Assembly: GCA_905233895.1 (NCBI GenBank)
Contig: CAJOFL010000034.1
Span: 1 to 42,933, forward strand
Length of the DNA stretch: 42,933 nt
Source: an uncultured Bacteroidales bacterium
GTDB taxonomy: Bacteria; Bacteroidota; Bacteroidia; Bacteroidales; P3
Direction: 5' to 3'
Positions 9,222 to 18,008 of the stretch are shown here, piece after piece. A program made the position numbers and the translations under genes. The notes under the pieces are model-generated. The model had not been told where the DNA came from. It searched no databases and saw nothing but the letters and a program-made list of their open reading frames with translations. Position 1 is the first letter of the stretch; the number at the start of each line of letters is the position of its first letter.

Positions 9222-10459
9222 AGATAGCAGTAGCAGGTACTGGTTATGTCGGAATGTCACTGGCCGTTCTTTTAGCGCAGCACAACGATGTAACAGCCGT
9301 GGATATAGTTCCTGAGCGGGTGGAACTGGTAAATAGCCACAAGTCACCTATTCAGGACGACTATATTGAAGACTACCTTGCAAACAAGCCTTTGCATCTC
9401 CGTGCCACCATAGACTGGCAAGCAGGTTATTCCGATGCCAAATTTGTCGTTATCGCCGCACCAACCAACTATGACTCCACCCGCAACTTCTTCGACACTT
9501 CAGCCGTCGAGGACGTGATACAGAAGGTCATGCAGGTGAACCCCACGGCCACAATGGTCATTAAAAGCACCATCCCTGTGGGCTACACAGAAAGCATAAA
9601 GCAGAAAACGGGCTGCAGAAATATCATCTTCGCACCCGAATTCCTGCGCGAAAGCAAAGCTCTCTACGACAACCTCTACCCTAGTCGCATCATTGTGGGC
9701 TACAACCAATCCGACACCGTACTCGAAGAGGAAGCACACTTTTTTGCCGCCCTTGTCAAGGAGGGCGCCCTTAAAGCCGATGTGCCAGTACTCTTTATGG
9801 GCACCACCGAGGCAGAAGCCGTGAAACTCTTCGCAAACACCTACTTAGCACTGCGCGTAAGTTACTTCAACGAACTTGATACCTATGCCGAGATGAAGGG
9901 GCTTGACACTCAAAACATAATTGACGGAGTCTGTCTGGACCCGCGTATCGGCAGCCACTACAACAACCCCTCTTTCGGCTATGGTGGCTACTGCCTGCCA
10001 AAGGATACCAAACAATTGCTTGCCAATTATGCCGATGTTCCAGAAGAACTTATACGCGCCATCGTAGAGAGTAATCGCACACGCAAAGATTTCATCGCTA
10101 ATCAGGTGTTAAAGAAAGCTGGTTACTACACCTATTACGAACAAAACAACGACTTCGCAGCCGGCCAAGAAAAGGAGTGCACCATTGGCGTCTACCGTCT
10201 CACAATGAAAAGCGGCAGCGACAACTTCCGTCAGTCAAGCATCCAAGGGGTAATGAAACGCATCAAAGCCAAAGGGGCAAAAGTTATAATCTATGAGCCC
10301 ACCCTTGAGGACGGCACCACATTCTTCGGTTCCAAGGTGGTCAACGACCTTGATGCCTTCAAGATGCAAAGCCAAGCCATACTGGCTAACCGCTACGATG
10401 CCAGCCTCGACAGTGTAGCTGACAAGGTATATACACGAGATATCTTTAAACGCGATTAG
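9212..10459 (+). CDS. ugd: UDP-glucose 6-dehydrogenase (Ugd family)
   Basis: This 415-residue NAD-dependent dehydrogenase oxidises UDP-glucose to UDP-glucuronate for capsule or O-antigen synthesis. The N-terminal Rossmann motif is [17 protein letters not shown]; a central [20 protein letters not shown] matches the family. The catalytic cysteine lies in [14 protein letters not shown] near residue 260. The length is close to that of E. coli Ugd plus an insert near residues 310-325 ([13 protein letters not shown]). UDP-ManNAc dehydrogenase is less likely given the Ugd-type catalytic segment. It is followed by rmlB, forming a nucleotide-sugar pair. Confidence 0.93.
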   Translation: MEIKIAVAGTGYVGMSLAVLLAQHNDVTAVDIVPERVELVNSHKSPIQDDYIEDYLANKPLHLRATIDWQAGYSDAKFVVIAAPTNYDSTRNFFDTSAVEDVIQKVMQVNPTATMVIKSTIPVGYTESIKQKTGCRNIIFAPEFLRESKALYDNLYPSRIIVGYNQSDTVLEEEAHFFAALVKEGALKADVPVLFMGTTEAEAVKLFANTYLALRVSYFNELDTYAEMKGLDTQNIIDGVCLDPRIGSHYNNPSFGYGGYCLPKDTKQLLANYADVPEELIRAIVESNRTRKDFIANQVLKKAGYYTYYEQNNDFAAGQEKECTIGVYRLTMKSGSDNFRQSSIQGVMKRIKAKGAKVIIYEPTLEDGTTFFGSKVVNDLDAFKMQSQAILANRYDASLDSVADKVYTRDIFKRD

Positions 10460-10485
10460 AAAAAGAATTAACAAATCCACAAAAT

Positions 10486-11616
10486 ATGAACATTATCATC
10501 ACCGGCGGAGCCGGATTTATCGGAAGCCATGTGGTACGTCTGTTCGTCAACAAGTACCCTCAGTACAAAATCATCAACCTCGACAAGTTGACATATGCTG
10601 GCAACTTAGCCAATCTCAAGGACATCGAGGGCAAGTCCAACTATCGCTTCGTCAAGATGGACATCTGCGACTTCGAGGGTGTTTACAAATTGATGCAGGA
10701 CGAGAAGGTCGATGGCATCATTCACCTCGCCGCCGAGAGCCACGTTGACCGCTCCATTAAAGACCCCTTCACCTTCGCGCAGACCAACGTGATGGGAACC
10801 CTCTCGTTGCTGCAAGCTGCCAAACTCTACTGGGAGAGCCTCCCGGAAAAATTCGAGGGCAAGCGCTTCTATCACATCTCCACCGACGAGGTATACGGCG
10901 CACTGGAGATGACCCACCCCGAGGGCATCAGGCCTCCATTCACGACGAAAGCCAGTTCTGGTGAACATCATTTGGCCTACGGCGAAAAATTCTTCACCGA
11001 AGACCTTAAATACCAGCCCCATTCACCCTACAGTGCCGCCAAGGCCTCGAGCGACCACTTCGTGCGCGCCTTCCACGACACCTATGGCCTGCCCACCATT
11101 GTCACTAACTGCTCGAACAACTACGGCCCCTACCAGTTCCCCGAGAAGCTCATACCGCTCTTCATCAACAACATCCGCCACCGCAAGCCGCTGCCCGTCT
11201 ACGGCAAGGGCGAGAACGTGCGCGACTGGCTCTATGTCGAGGATCACGCCCGCGCCATCGACCTCATCTTCCACGAGGGCAAGGTGGCCGAGACCTACAA
11301 TATCGGCGGCTTCAACGAATGGAAGAACATCGACATCATCCGCGTGGTCATCAACACCGTCGACCGTCTGCTCGGCCGTCCCGAGGGACAGGACATGGAC
11401 CTCATCACATACGTCACCGACCGCGCCGGCCACGACATGCGCTACGCCATCGACAGCAGCAAGCTCCAGCGCGAGCTAGGCTGGGAACCCAGCCTCCAGT
11501 TCGAGGAGGGCATCGAGAAGACCGTCCGCTGGTACCTCGACAACCAGGAGTGGATGGACAACATCACCTCCGGCGACTACGTGAAGTACTACGAAGACAT
11601 GTATGCTAATCGCTAA
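10486..11616 (+). CDS. rfbB: dTDP-glucose 4,6-dehydratase
   Basis: This 376-residue SDR-family enzyme catalyses the second step of dTDP-rhamnose and related deoxysugar synthesis. The NAD-binding motif is GGAGFIGSH at the N-terminus, the active-site STDEVYG holds the Thr-Asp-Glu triad, and YSAAKASSD carries the catalytic Tyr-x3-Lys. GENVRDWLYVEDHARAI is diagnostic for RmlB. An insert at about residues 140-180 lengthens the protein beyond the usual 350 residues, as in other Bacteroidota RmlB proteins. It lies 26 bp after ugd and is convergent with the next leftward gene, with an 11-bp 3' overlap. Confidence 0.95.
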   Translation: MNIIITGGAGFIGSHVVRLFVNKYPQYKIINLDKLTYAGNLANLKDIEGKSNYRFVKMDICDFEGVYKLMQDEKVDGIIHLAAESHVDRSIKDPFTFAQTNVMGTLSLLQAAKLYWESLPEKFEGKRFYHISTDEVYGALEMTHPEGIRPPFTTKASSGEHHLAYGEKFFTEDLKYQPHSPYSAAKASSDHFVRAFHDTYGLPTIVTNCSNNYGPYQFPEKLIPLFINNIRHRKPLPVYGKGENVRDWLYVEDHARAIDLIFHEGKVAETYNIGGFNEWKNIDIIRVVINTVDRLLGRPEGQDMDLITYVTDRAGHDMRYAIDSSKLQRELGWEPSLQFEEGIEKTVRWYLDNQEWMDNITSGDYVKYYEDMYANR

Positions 11617-12094
11617 TCAGCGGTAGCAGTTCACGCTCAAAGATATCGCGTCGCACTATCCGATAGTGCGGCGCGTACGCTTTTTTAAAAGCATCGCTGT
11701 GGCTCATCACAAACTTTGGATCGGGCGACGGCAGACCCACAGTGCTGCGCAGCAACGCCGAGACTAGTTGTTGCAGGCTTATCTTCCCCCACTTGACCAG
11801 GTAGAGATTGACACGCACAAAGTTACTGTCACATAGCGTGTATTCGTATAGTGGAAAGGTCGTAATCTCGTTTACACACTGCTGCTCAATCTCTTTCTGA
11901 ATGTAGCGCACACATGACAACGAGTCGGTAATCAAGTGCCCAGGGCCGTACTGGTCTTGAAAGACAAGCTTATATAGATCGGCAGGCTCGGCGGCAGTAT
12001 ATTGCTCGGCATAGCGCATCAGGGCTTCGTTGCAAGGCACTTGCGCGAATACTAGCAAGGGCAAAAAGAATAAAGGCAAAAGTATCTTTTTCAT
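11606..12094 (-). CDS. Conserved secreted protein of unknown function
   Basis: This 162-residue protein starts with a signal peptide ([18 protein letters not shown]) and continues as a soluble, mostly helical protein with QDQYGPGHLITDSLSC and a C-terminal KKAYAPHYRIVRRDIF. I recall no function for this pattern, which looks like a Bacteroidota-specific periplasmic family. The start codon overlaps the tatC stop by 4 bases, so it is the last gene of the leftward tat operon. Its 3' end overlaps rfbB from the other strand by 11 bp. Confidence 0.75.
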   Translation of the reverse strand: MKKILLPLFFLPLLVFAQVPCNEALMRYAEQYTAAEPADLYKLVFQDQYGPGHLITDSLSCVRYIQKEIEQQCVNEITTFPLYEYTLCDSNFVRVNLYLVKWGKISLQQLVSALLRSTVGLPSPDPKFVMSHSDAFKKAYAPHYRIVRRDIFERELLPLISD

Positions 12095-12783
12095 TTTTCC
12101 ACTCGTTTTACAATCACAATACTAAGTTCCCACAAAAGATAGATAGGCACTGCCACCAACGCGAGGGTGAACGGGTCGCCCGTGGGGGTGATGATGGCAC
12201 CGAGGATGACGATGACGACGATGGCATGGCGGCGGTAGCGCTTCATGAAGTCGGCTTTCAGCACGCCAATCTTTGCCAGCAGCCAACATAGCACCGGCAG
12301 CTCAAATACCGCACCCATAAGCAAGCTCATCACTCCCAGCACCGATATGTAGCTGCTGAGCGTGATGGTGTTGGACACCTCGGCGCTGACCTGATAGCCG
12401 CCAAGGAAACGTACCGTAAAGGGAAAGATAATGAAATAGTTGAGCGCCACACCGGCAAGGAACAGCAGGTAGCCAACACCGACAGCCCTCAAGGCCAGTC
12501 GCCTCTCGACAGCATATAGGCCTGGGGCCACGAATGCAAACATTTGATAAATAATGTATGGCGACACCAAAATAAGGCCACCCCATAGGGCTACACGCAT
12601 GTGGGTGAGAAACTGCTGCGTAAGCTCGACGTTAATGAGACTCATGCCCTCAGGCTTGGGGTACATCACCACGGCGAATAGCTGCTCCTTGAAACAGAAG
12701 CAGGTCACGGCTGCCACAACAGCAGCGATAAGCACTCGCCAAAGACGCGAGCGCAACTCGTCAAGATGCTCCCAGAAAGTCAA
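12091..12783 (-). CDS. tatC: Sec-independent protein translocase TatC
   Basis: This 230-residue, six-helix membrane protein is the twin-arginine signal receptor of the Tat system. The N-terminus reads [15 protein letters not shown], the conserved TatC opening, and the first periplasmic loop and helices follow the family pattern, including [14 protein letters not shown]. The start codon is TTG, overlapping the stop of tatA (TTGA), so the two genes are translationally coupled. The gene is in an operon with tatA, a small membrane protein and a Tat-dependent aldo/keto reductase. Confidence 0.95.
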   Translation of the reverse strand: MTFWEHLDELRSRLWRVLIAAVVAAVTCFCFKEQLFAVVMYPKPEGMSLINVELTQQFLTHMRVALWGGLILVSPYIIYQMFAFVAPGLYAVERRLALRAVGVGYLLFLAGVALNYFIIFPFTVRFLGGYQVSAEVSNTITLSSYISVLGVMSLLMGAVFELPVLCWLLAKIGVLKADFMKRYRRHAIVVIVILGAIITPTGDPFTLALVAVPIYLLWELSIVIVKRVEK

Positions 12784-12953
12784 TCTTTCTTCTCTTCCTG
12801 CTTGTCTTCAACGCCATTAACCCCGTCTTTAAAGCTCTTGACGCCCTTGCCAAGACCTTTCATAAGCTCGGGAATCTTCTTGCCACCGAAAAGCAGCAGT
12901 ACAATTAGGACAATAACGAGAATTTCCCAGGTTCCTAAGAATAACAGTTTCAT
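12780..12953 (-). CDS. tatA: Twin-arginine translocase subunit TatA
   Basis: This 57-residue protein is [20 protein letters not shown] at the N-terminus, then [16 protein letters not shown] and a charged amphipathic tail. This is the standard TatA layout: a short membrane helix, the FG-K-IPEL hinge and an amphipathic helix. TatA oligomerises to let folded proteins cross the inner membrane. The start overlaps the stop of the upstream small membrane protein gene (ATGA) and its stop overlaps the TTG start of tatC. No tatB is seen, which is usual for a minimal TatAC system. Confidence 0.95.
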   Translation of the reverse strand: MKLLFLGTWEILVIVLIVLLLFGGKKIPELMKGLGKGVKSFKDGVNGVEDKQEEKKD

Positions 12954-13252
12954 TTTTGCGATTTTAAAATATTTCCTTTTTCGTCTTTTTTCAATTCCTT
13001 ACCGTTTTTATAGACATGGGCACCTTTGAGGCGTTCCCTTTCTTCTTCCCACTCTCTTATTAAACCTCCACCCATTCTACCTCCAAATAGCACTAGTACG
13101 ATGAACGAAAATATACATCCGATAATTTCCAAAAGTTTCTTGCCAACGAGTCTTTCAAGCGGTTGTTGGTATAGTAATATTACTATTACGACGAGCGTAA
13201 GTATGAATCCGATGATGTATCCGTAGATTATGCGGGTTTTCAAAGATTTCAT
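12950..13252 (-). CDS. Small two-helix membrane protein in the tat operon
   Basis: This 100-residue protein has two predicted membrane helices (about 9-30, [20 protein letters not shown], and 46-65, [18 protein letters not shown]) and a charged C-terminal tail rich in Lys and Glu. I do not recognise a family. The ATG at 13252 is chosen because it overlaps the stop of the aldo/keto reductase gene (ATGA), while the longer upstream reading is only the antisense-free tail of that gene. Its own stop overlaps the tatA start. It contains a 23-bp near-copy of the 3' end of the reductase gene. Confidence 0.7.
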   Translation of the reverse strand: MKSLKTRIIYGYIIGFILTLVVIVILLYQQPLERLVGKKLLEIIGCIFSFIVLVLFGGRMGGGLIREWEEERERLKGAHVYKNGKELKKDEKGNILKSQK

Positions 13253-13276
13253 ACCAACGAATCTTTCAAGCGGTTG
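13144..13276. repeat. 23-bp direct repeat, 110 bp apart
   Basis: The sequences at 13144-13166 and 13254-13276 differ at one base in 23 (CCAACGArTCTTTCAAGCGG core). One copy is at the 3' end of the reductase gene and the other lies inside the small membrane protein gene. It looks like a local partial duplication. Confidence 0.85.
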
Positions 13277-14640
13277 GTGTAGTCTTCTATCATGTGCATC
13301 TTGTCGGGGATAGCTATGTGCTGCGGGCAGTGGGTGAGGCACTCGCCGCAATTAATGCAATGGTCGGCCTGGCGCAGGCGCTCGATACTCTTGTCATACG
13401 TGGTAAGAAAAGCACGGCGAGCACGGCGGAACTCTTTCTGCTCCACGGTGCCTTCGGTGGCGATATTACCCTCGGCGAGGCTCTTATTGTAGAAGGCGAA
13501 GATGCCGGGAATATCGAGGCCATAGGGGCACGGCATGCAGTACTGGCAGGCGGTACAGGGAACGGCGGGGAAGTGGGCAAACTCGTCGGCCACACGGTCG
13601 AGCAGTGCCATCTGAGCATCAGTCAGAGGCTCGCAGGGACAATGGGTACGCACATTATCCTCCACATGCTCCATAGCACTCATACCGCTGAGCGAGGTCA
13701 TAATGCGCGGGTACATACCCAAATAGCGGAATGCCCACGAGGCAAGGCTACGATCCGGCTCCACAGCCTTAAGCTGGCCGGCCAGCGCCTCATTGAGAGT
13801 AGCCAAACGGCCACCGAGTACAGGCTCCATGATGACTATAGGTATCTCGCGCTTGTCGAGTTCATTATAGAGGTAATCAGCGTTGACGTTCTCAGGCTCA
13901 ATCTCATGAGCATAGTGCCAGTCGACATAGTTCATCTGTATCTGGGCGAAATCCCAATGATATTTATCAGTCCAAGCCACCACCTTGTCAAACTCACTCT
14001 GCTCGCCATGGAACGACCATCCGAGGTTGCGTATGCGACCTGCCTCGCGCTCCTTCATCAGGAAGTCAAGAACCCCATTATCGACGAAGCGCTTCTCAAA
14101 ATCGCTCTTGCCATCCTTGTCCACACCGCCGAACGAATGGAGCAGGTAGTAGTCGATATGATCCACCTGCAATTTCTCAAACGAATCATTGTACATCTTG
14201 AGGCTGGCCTCAGGGGTCCAGTTGCGGAAGTTGCTCATCTTGGTGGCTATAAGCCACTTGTCGCGAGGATGGCGGGCAAGGGCGATACCTGTGGCCTCCT
14301 CCGACATACCCTTAAGGTATACCGGGGCGGTATCGAAATAGTTGACACCATGCTCAATAGCATAGTCAACCATACGGTTGATAAGTTCCTGATCGAGCTT
14401 CGCGTCGGGCTTGTCGCGCAGGCTGCCACCACCCTCGATGGGCAGTCGCATCATGCCGAAGCCCAGCAGACTGACTTGCTGGCCGTGCTTGTCGGTGCGA
14501 TATGTCATCTGGCCAAGAGGCACCTCGCCAGAGGCATAGCCTTCGGCTTTCTTGCCCTTGGGATTTTTGCAGCCAACAGCAGCAGCGGTTCCCACCACAG
14601 CTGCACCGGCCATACCTTTCAAAAAAGTTCTCCTATCCAT
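13249..14640 (-). CDS. Tat-exported aldo/keto reductase with C-terminal ferredoxin domain
   Basis: This 463-residue protein starts MDRRTFLKGMAGAAVV, a twin-arginine signal, and the signal ends in a lipobox-like AAVGC (Cys24), so it is probably a Tat lipoprotein. The central part is an aldo/keto reductase barrel: LGFGMMRLP, then YFDTAPVYLKGMSEE, and IDYYLLHSFGG. The C-terminus has two Cys clusters, CTACQYCMPCPYGLDIP and CINCGECLTHCP, which would hold 4Fe-4S clusters. The natural substrate is unknown. It is the first gene of the operon that encodes TatA and TatC, a neat pairing of substrate and exporter. Confidence 0.92.
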   Translation of the reverse strand: MDRRTFLKGMAGAAVVGTAAAVGCKNPKGKKAEGYASGEVPLGQMTYRTDKHGQQVSLLGFGMMRLPIEGGGSLRDKPDAKLDQELINRMVDYAIEHGVNYFDTAPVYLKGMSEEATGIALARHPRDKWLIATKMSNFRNWTPEASLKMYNDSFEKLQVDHIDYYLLHSFGGVDKDGKSDFEKRFVDNGVLDFLMKEREAGRIRNLGWSFHGEQSEFDKVVAWTDKYHWDFAQIQMNYVDWHYAHEIEPENVNADYLYNELDKREIPIVIMEPVLGGRLATLNEALAGQLKAVEPDRSLASWAFRYLGMYPRIMTSLSGMSAMEHVEDNVRTHCPCEPLTDAQMALLDRVADEFAHFPAVPCTACQYCMPCPYGLDIPGIFAFYNKSLAEGNIATEGTVEQKEFRRARRAFLTTYDKSIERLRQADHCINCGECLTHCPQHIAIPDKMHMIEDYTNRLKDSLV

Positions 14641-14648
14641 AATCTATA

Positions 14649-14713
14649 ATTGCCTGATTGCTTGATTGTTTAAGTATTACCTGCGTTAGCCACTCAGGCA
14701 ATCAAACAATCAA
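14649..14713. repeat. Interleaved inverted repeats in the gap between two leftward genes
   Basis: ATTGCCTGA (14649-14657) is the exact inverse of TCAGGCAAT (14694-14702). TTGATTGTTT (14662-14671) is the exact inverse of AAACAATCAA (14704-14713). The two pairs cross, so only one hairpin can form at a time. A related TTGCTTGATTGTTTTA stretch lies at about 15696, before the next gene. Possible terminator or switch; low certainty. Confidence 0.4.
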
Positions 14714-14727
14714 ACATTCATACATTA

Positions 14728-15684
14728 CTATCTCTTGTTCATCTGTTCTTCCAGTTCTTTGCGCTTCTTCGAGCTGAACCACAAGCCATACACCTCGCTG
14801 ACGTTGTTGGCGGTGGTGAAGGCATTGATCTGCTCCTGCTTCATCCAGGCCATGAGGCTGCTGAAGTCATCCTTATTGAGCAGCACCTCGAGCTCAATGC
14901 TCTTCTCGCCTGTATAGCCGCCTATGACCTCATAGAGGGTGCAACCACGATGCAGCTTATCGGTAATATACTGACGTATACGCTCGTAGTCCTTCGACAC
15001 TATGCATACTCGTTTGCGACGGTTGAGCGAGGCAGTGAAGTAGTCGACCACCAAACCGTTGATCCATGTGCCAATAAGTCCAATGATGACCATACGGAAT
15101 GGATTGATGAAAAATGCAGTGCAGCATATGACGGCGCCAGCCACCGACACAGAGGCACCGATATCGAAATGGAGGTATTTGTTCACTATCTTGGCAAGAA
15201 TGTCTAGTCCTCCGGTGGAGGCGTTGATACTGAACATCAGCGCCTGCGATGCCGAAAGCAGCAGAACAAAGCAGCACAGGTCGAGCCATGGGTCGCCCAT
15301 AACACTCGGTGTGCCGGTCATAGGATTCTCGTTGGCAATGTTCTGCCAAGGGAACACCCATGCCCAGAAGTCGGTCAACGGACCGAGGATGAGGGCTGTG
15401 TAAACCGTCTTGAAGCCAAACTCGCGGTCAATTATCAGGAAGGCGAGAATCAGCAGGATAATGTTAATCACCATGATATAGGTTCCAAGGTACTGGCCGT
15501 TTGTAAAAATATTGCTCAGCACGATGCTCAGACCCGAGATGGTACCAATAATCAGTTTACTGGGCACCAAAAAATAGTAGACGGCAGCAGCACACACCAT
15601 CATACCGAGGGTCATTATCACAAGTTCCTTCCAGAACTTCCATGTGCCCACATACTTGATTGCTTCTTGAAATTTATTGCTCAT
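14728..15684 (-). CDS. YitT-family membrane protein with DUF2179 domain
   Basis: This 318-residue protein has about six membrane helices (first YfiT/YitT-type segment at residues 20-210) with the family signature STGGLDILAKIVNKY. A soluble C-terminal DUF2179 domain (about 225-305, VVDYFTASLNRRKRVCIVS onwards) follows and contains the typical GCTLYEVIGGYTG turn. The family is widespread and membrane-bound; its biochemical role is not established. It lies between the reductase and the polyferredoxin gene, all leftward, with gaps of 87 and 33 bp. Confidence 0.9.
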   Translation of the reverse strand: MSNKFQEAIKYVGTWKFWKELVIMTLGMMVCAAAVYYFLVPSKLIIGTISGLSIVLSNIFTNGQYLGTYIMVINIILLILAFLIIDREFGFKTVYTALILGPLTDFWAWVFPWQNIANENPMTGTPSVMGDPWLDLCCFVLLLSASQALMFSINASTGGLDILAKIVNKYLHFDIGASVSVAGAVICCTAFFINPFRMVIIGLIGTWINGLVVDYFTASLNRRKRVCIVSKDYERIRQYITDKLHRGCTLYEVIGGYTGEKSIELEVLLNKDDFSSLMAWMKQEQINAFTTANNVSEVYGLWFSSKKRKELEEQMNKR

Positions 15685-15717
15685 AGTTGATATTGCTTGA
15701 TTGTTTTATTGATTGAA

Positions 15718-17061
15718 TTATATCTCAGCGTGGATTTCGCGGCCTTCGACGAAGATGGCCGTCACGGGACGTGCGGGGCAGTAGTACTCACAGGCTCCAC
15801 AACCGAGGCAGCGAGCCTCGTTGACGGCGGGCTTCCCGTTGACCATCAGGATGGCCTCAGACGGGCAATGCCGCGCACAGGTGCCACAGCCGATGCAGTT
15901 GTCCTTCAGCACCACCGCGTGACCGATGCTGATAGCTGTCTTCTCCTCTTTGGTTATGGGGAGTATCGCACCCGTCGGACACACGTGGCCGCAACGGGTA
16001 CAAGCCATGCGGCAGTAGCCATCGGCGAAGTTCATCTCAGGCTGCATGAAGTTCTCCATCTTGGTGGATGGGCGCAACACTTTCTCGGGGCATTGACTGA
16101 CACAGAGCTGGCAGGCGGTGCAGCGCGACTGGAAGTTCTTCAGGCTGCGGGCACCGAAGGGTTTGATGGGGGTCTGACGCTCGGGGACCGTCTTACCGGC
16201 AAGGGCAGCGAGACCGCCATCGAGCTTCTGCTCCTGCGCTTCAACGGCCATTGCCGCACCGACGGCTGCGGTGGTGGCCAGGAACTTACGACGGGAAGAG
16301 TCGGTATGAATATTCCGAGTATTCCGAAGACCGAACCTTATCGCGCCCACCTTACATTCATTTAGGCAATTCATGCAGTCCACACAGCGCGAATGGTCAA
16401 CATAGTGGCCGCCATCAATATCGATGCACATTGCCCTGCAGCCCTGTTCACACTTATGGCAACCCACGCACTTGTCGGCGTCGATGCGGATACCCACCAC
16501 GCGGAAGCGGCTCACTAGGCTCAGCAGAGATCCAACCGGACAGATGGTATTGCACCAAAGACGGCCCCAACAGAAACTCATCACGCCGATAACCACCAGC
16601 GTCACGATGGCAATCCAATGCACCACGCCTGTACCATGGATGAACGTCACCATACGGGCATAAGCGCTGTATGGTGCAACAAGCACGGCGATACCGTTCA
16701 AGCCCAGCACCATAAGCACTACAAATGCTGCAAGCACAACATAGCGCAACCAGTTCAGCGGCTTGTGGTAGCGAAACTTACGCTTGGGGAAGACCGTCTT
16801 GTGTGCCCAGATGAAGAGGTCTTGAAACACTCCCATCGGGCATATTGCGGCGCAATAGCAGCGACCGAAGGCGAGGGTGCCCAGCAGCACGGCGACCACC
16901 CAAAGGAGGTTGCCAGCCAGGATTGCCGGCAGGAGCTGTACTTTGGGCATCCACCACAGCCAATGTCGCAGCACACCTGTGGCATCGAGCAGCAGCGCCG
17001 TAATGCCCAGCAGAATGAGCGCTGCAATGACAATTCTTGAAATTTTGAGAAATCTATTCAT
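15718..17061 (-). CDS. Membrane-bound polyferredoxin with internal twin-arginine motif
   Basis: This 447-residue protein opens with several membrane helices carrying CYCAAICPMGVFQD and WCNTICPVGSLLS, the NapH/CcoG-like NosR-type arrangement. 4Fe-4S motifs follow at about 195-240 (CVGCHKCEQGC, CVDCMNCLNEC). A segment SSRRKFLATTAAVG at about residue 258 looks like an internal Tat signal, after which more ferredoxin motifs follow (CTACQLCVSQCPE, CTRCGHVCPTG, CIGCGTCARHCPS, CLGCGACEYYCP). This places two cluster-rich parts on either side of a membrane segment. It likely moves electrons at the inner membrane; partners are not known. It follows the LuxR-type gene after 12 bp. Confidence 0.88.
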   Translation of the reverse strand: MNRFLKISRIVIAALILLGITALLLDATGVLRHWLWWMPKVQLLPAILAGNLLWVVAVLLGTLAFGRCYCAAICPMGVFQDLFIWAHKTVFPKRKFRYHKPLNWLRYVVLAAFVVLMVLGLNGIAVLVAPYSAYARMVTFIHGTGVVHWIAIVTLVVIGVMSFCWGRLWCNTICPVGSLLSLVSRFRVVGIRIDADKCVGCHKCEQGCRAMCIDIDGGHYVDHSRCVDCMNCLNECKVGAIRFGLRNTRNIHTDSSRRKFLATTAAVGAAMAVEAQEQKLDGGLAALAGKTVPERQTPIKPFGARSLKNFQSRCTACQLCVSQCPEKVLRPSTKMENFMQPEMNFADGYCRMACTRCGHVCPTGAILPITKEEKTAISIGHAVVLKDNCIGCGTCARHCPSEAILMVNGKPAVNEARCLGCGACEYYCPARPVTAIFVEGREIHAEI

Positions 17062-17073
17062 TTGTCTTAACTT

Positions 17074-17901
17074 CTATTTTTTCAACATCGCGTAAACAGC
17101 AAGGCCGGCCACCGATTTGATTCCCGTCTTGCGGGTGATGCTCTTGCGGTGGGTATTCACCGTATTGACCGCAATATTCAGGCGGTCTGCAATTTCTTTA
17201 CTGCTAAGCCCTTTAGCCACCAGGTCTAGCACCTCCAGTTCACGGTCGGATAGCTGGTAATCCTCTGGCGGGAGGAGGAGGAGTTCTTCGATTTCCGCGT
17301 GTTTCTCCAAATCGCGGCTAAGTTGCATTATATCGAACACCAACTCCATCATCTCCTCGTTAAGCCGCTCGCCAGGGATATACTTAAGGATAATCTGAGT
17401 GAGGTCGGAGAGCTTGTCTTTAATATTGTCATGCCCTTTCTGGTAGTTCTGTGTTCGCAGTTCAGAGAGTGGATTCTGAAGGTTGCGTTCCTCTCGACGC
17501 ACATGCTCGCGCACTTCACGGCAGTAGTCGGCAAAATACTTCTTCAGCACTGCAGCCTGCTGCTCACCAACACGGTCGGCGATATGGTCTAGATGGTGTT
17601 GCAAGTGGGGCAAACGTTCGTCGATATAGTAACGGTGTGAGGCCTGCAAGTGTTCAACCACCAGGCGATTGTCGATGACAGCCACCTCTTCTGAATCTGG
17701 CCGGAAGTCATCAAAGGTATAAATATTGCATACCATAAGGAAGAAATTCTCGTCCACCGCAATGTCACGGCACACATCCCTTACGCTCTTGTCACCGAAG
17801 CCCAGCGGTATGCCAAATCTAGGCAGCATAAGGATAAGGTCGTAGTTCGAGGCTATCATGTCGGCCATCTTCATTCGGCCAGTGAATATAGTTCTTTTCA
17901 T
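17074..17901 (-). CDS. LuxR-family transcriptional regulator
   Basis: This 275-residue protein ends in a LuxR/GerE helix-turn-helix (LSDRELEVLDLVAKGLSSKE, then VNTVNTHRKSITRKTGI) at about 214-260. The N-terminal 200 residues carry a helical region with conserved His and Glu (LQHHLDHIADRVGEQQ) resembling hemerythrin-like sensors, and no receiver domain is seen. It heads the leftward iron-sulphur gene block and may regulate it. The -7 element sits only 5 bases before the ATG at 17901, so the true start may be the internal Met at residue 10 or 12. Confidence 0.85.
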   Translation of the reverse strand: MKRTIFTGRMKMADMIASNYDLILMLPRFGIPLGFGDKSVRDVCRDIAVDENFFLMVCNIYTFDDFRPDSEEVAVIDNRLVVEHLQASHRYYIDERLPHLQHHLDHIADRVGEQQAAVLKKYFADYCREVREHVRREERNLQNPLSELRTQNYQKGHDNIKDKLSDLTQIILKYIPGERLNEEMMELVFDIMQLSRDLEKHAEIEELLLLPPEDYQLSDRELEVLDLVAKGLSSKEIADRLNIAVNTVNTHRKSITRKTGIKSVAGLAVYAMLKK

Positions 17902-17905
17902 GCTG

Positions 17906-17913
17906 CAAAAGTA
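17906..17913 (-). promoter_or_regulatory. -7 element before the LuxR-type gene
   Basis: The minus strand reads TACTTTTG followed by C, a match to TAnnTTTG. The expected transcription start would fall on or right at the first ATG, giving a leaderless message or an internal start. Confidence 0.6.
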
Positions 17914-18008
17914 GTAAAAAAAAATGATATAGTGTAAAAAATTATACCTGACAATACCAAAACCAGCACTTTGACGTTATATGTGCAGATAACCAAAACA
18001 ATACCGAC

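Noticed and set aside
13294-14649. Long open frame on the plus strand opposite the aldo/keto reductase gene
   Set aside because: The minus strand encodes a clear enzyme with signal peptide and Fe-S motifs; the plus-strand protein has no recognisable domain and is a GC-driven shadow.
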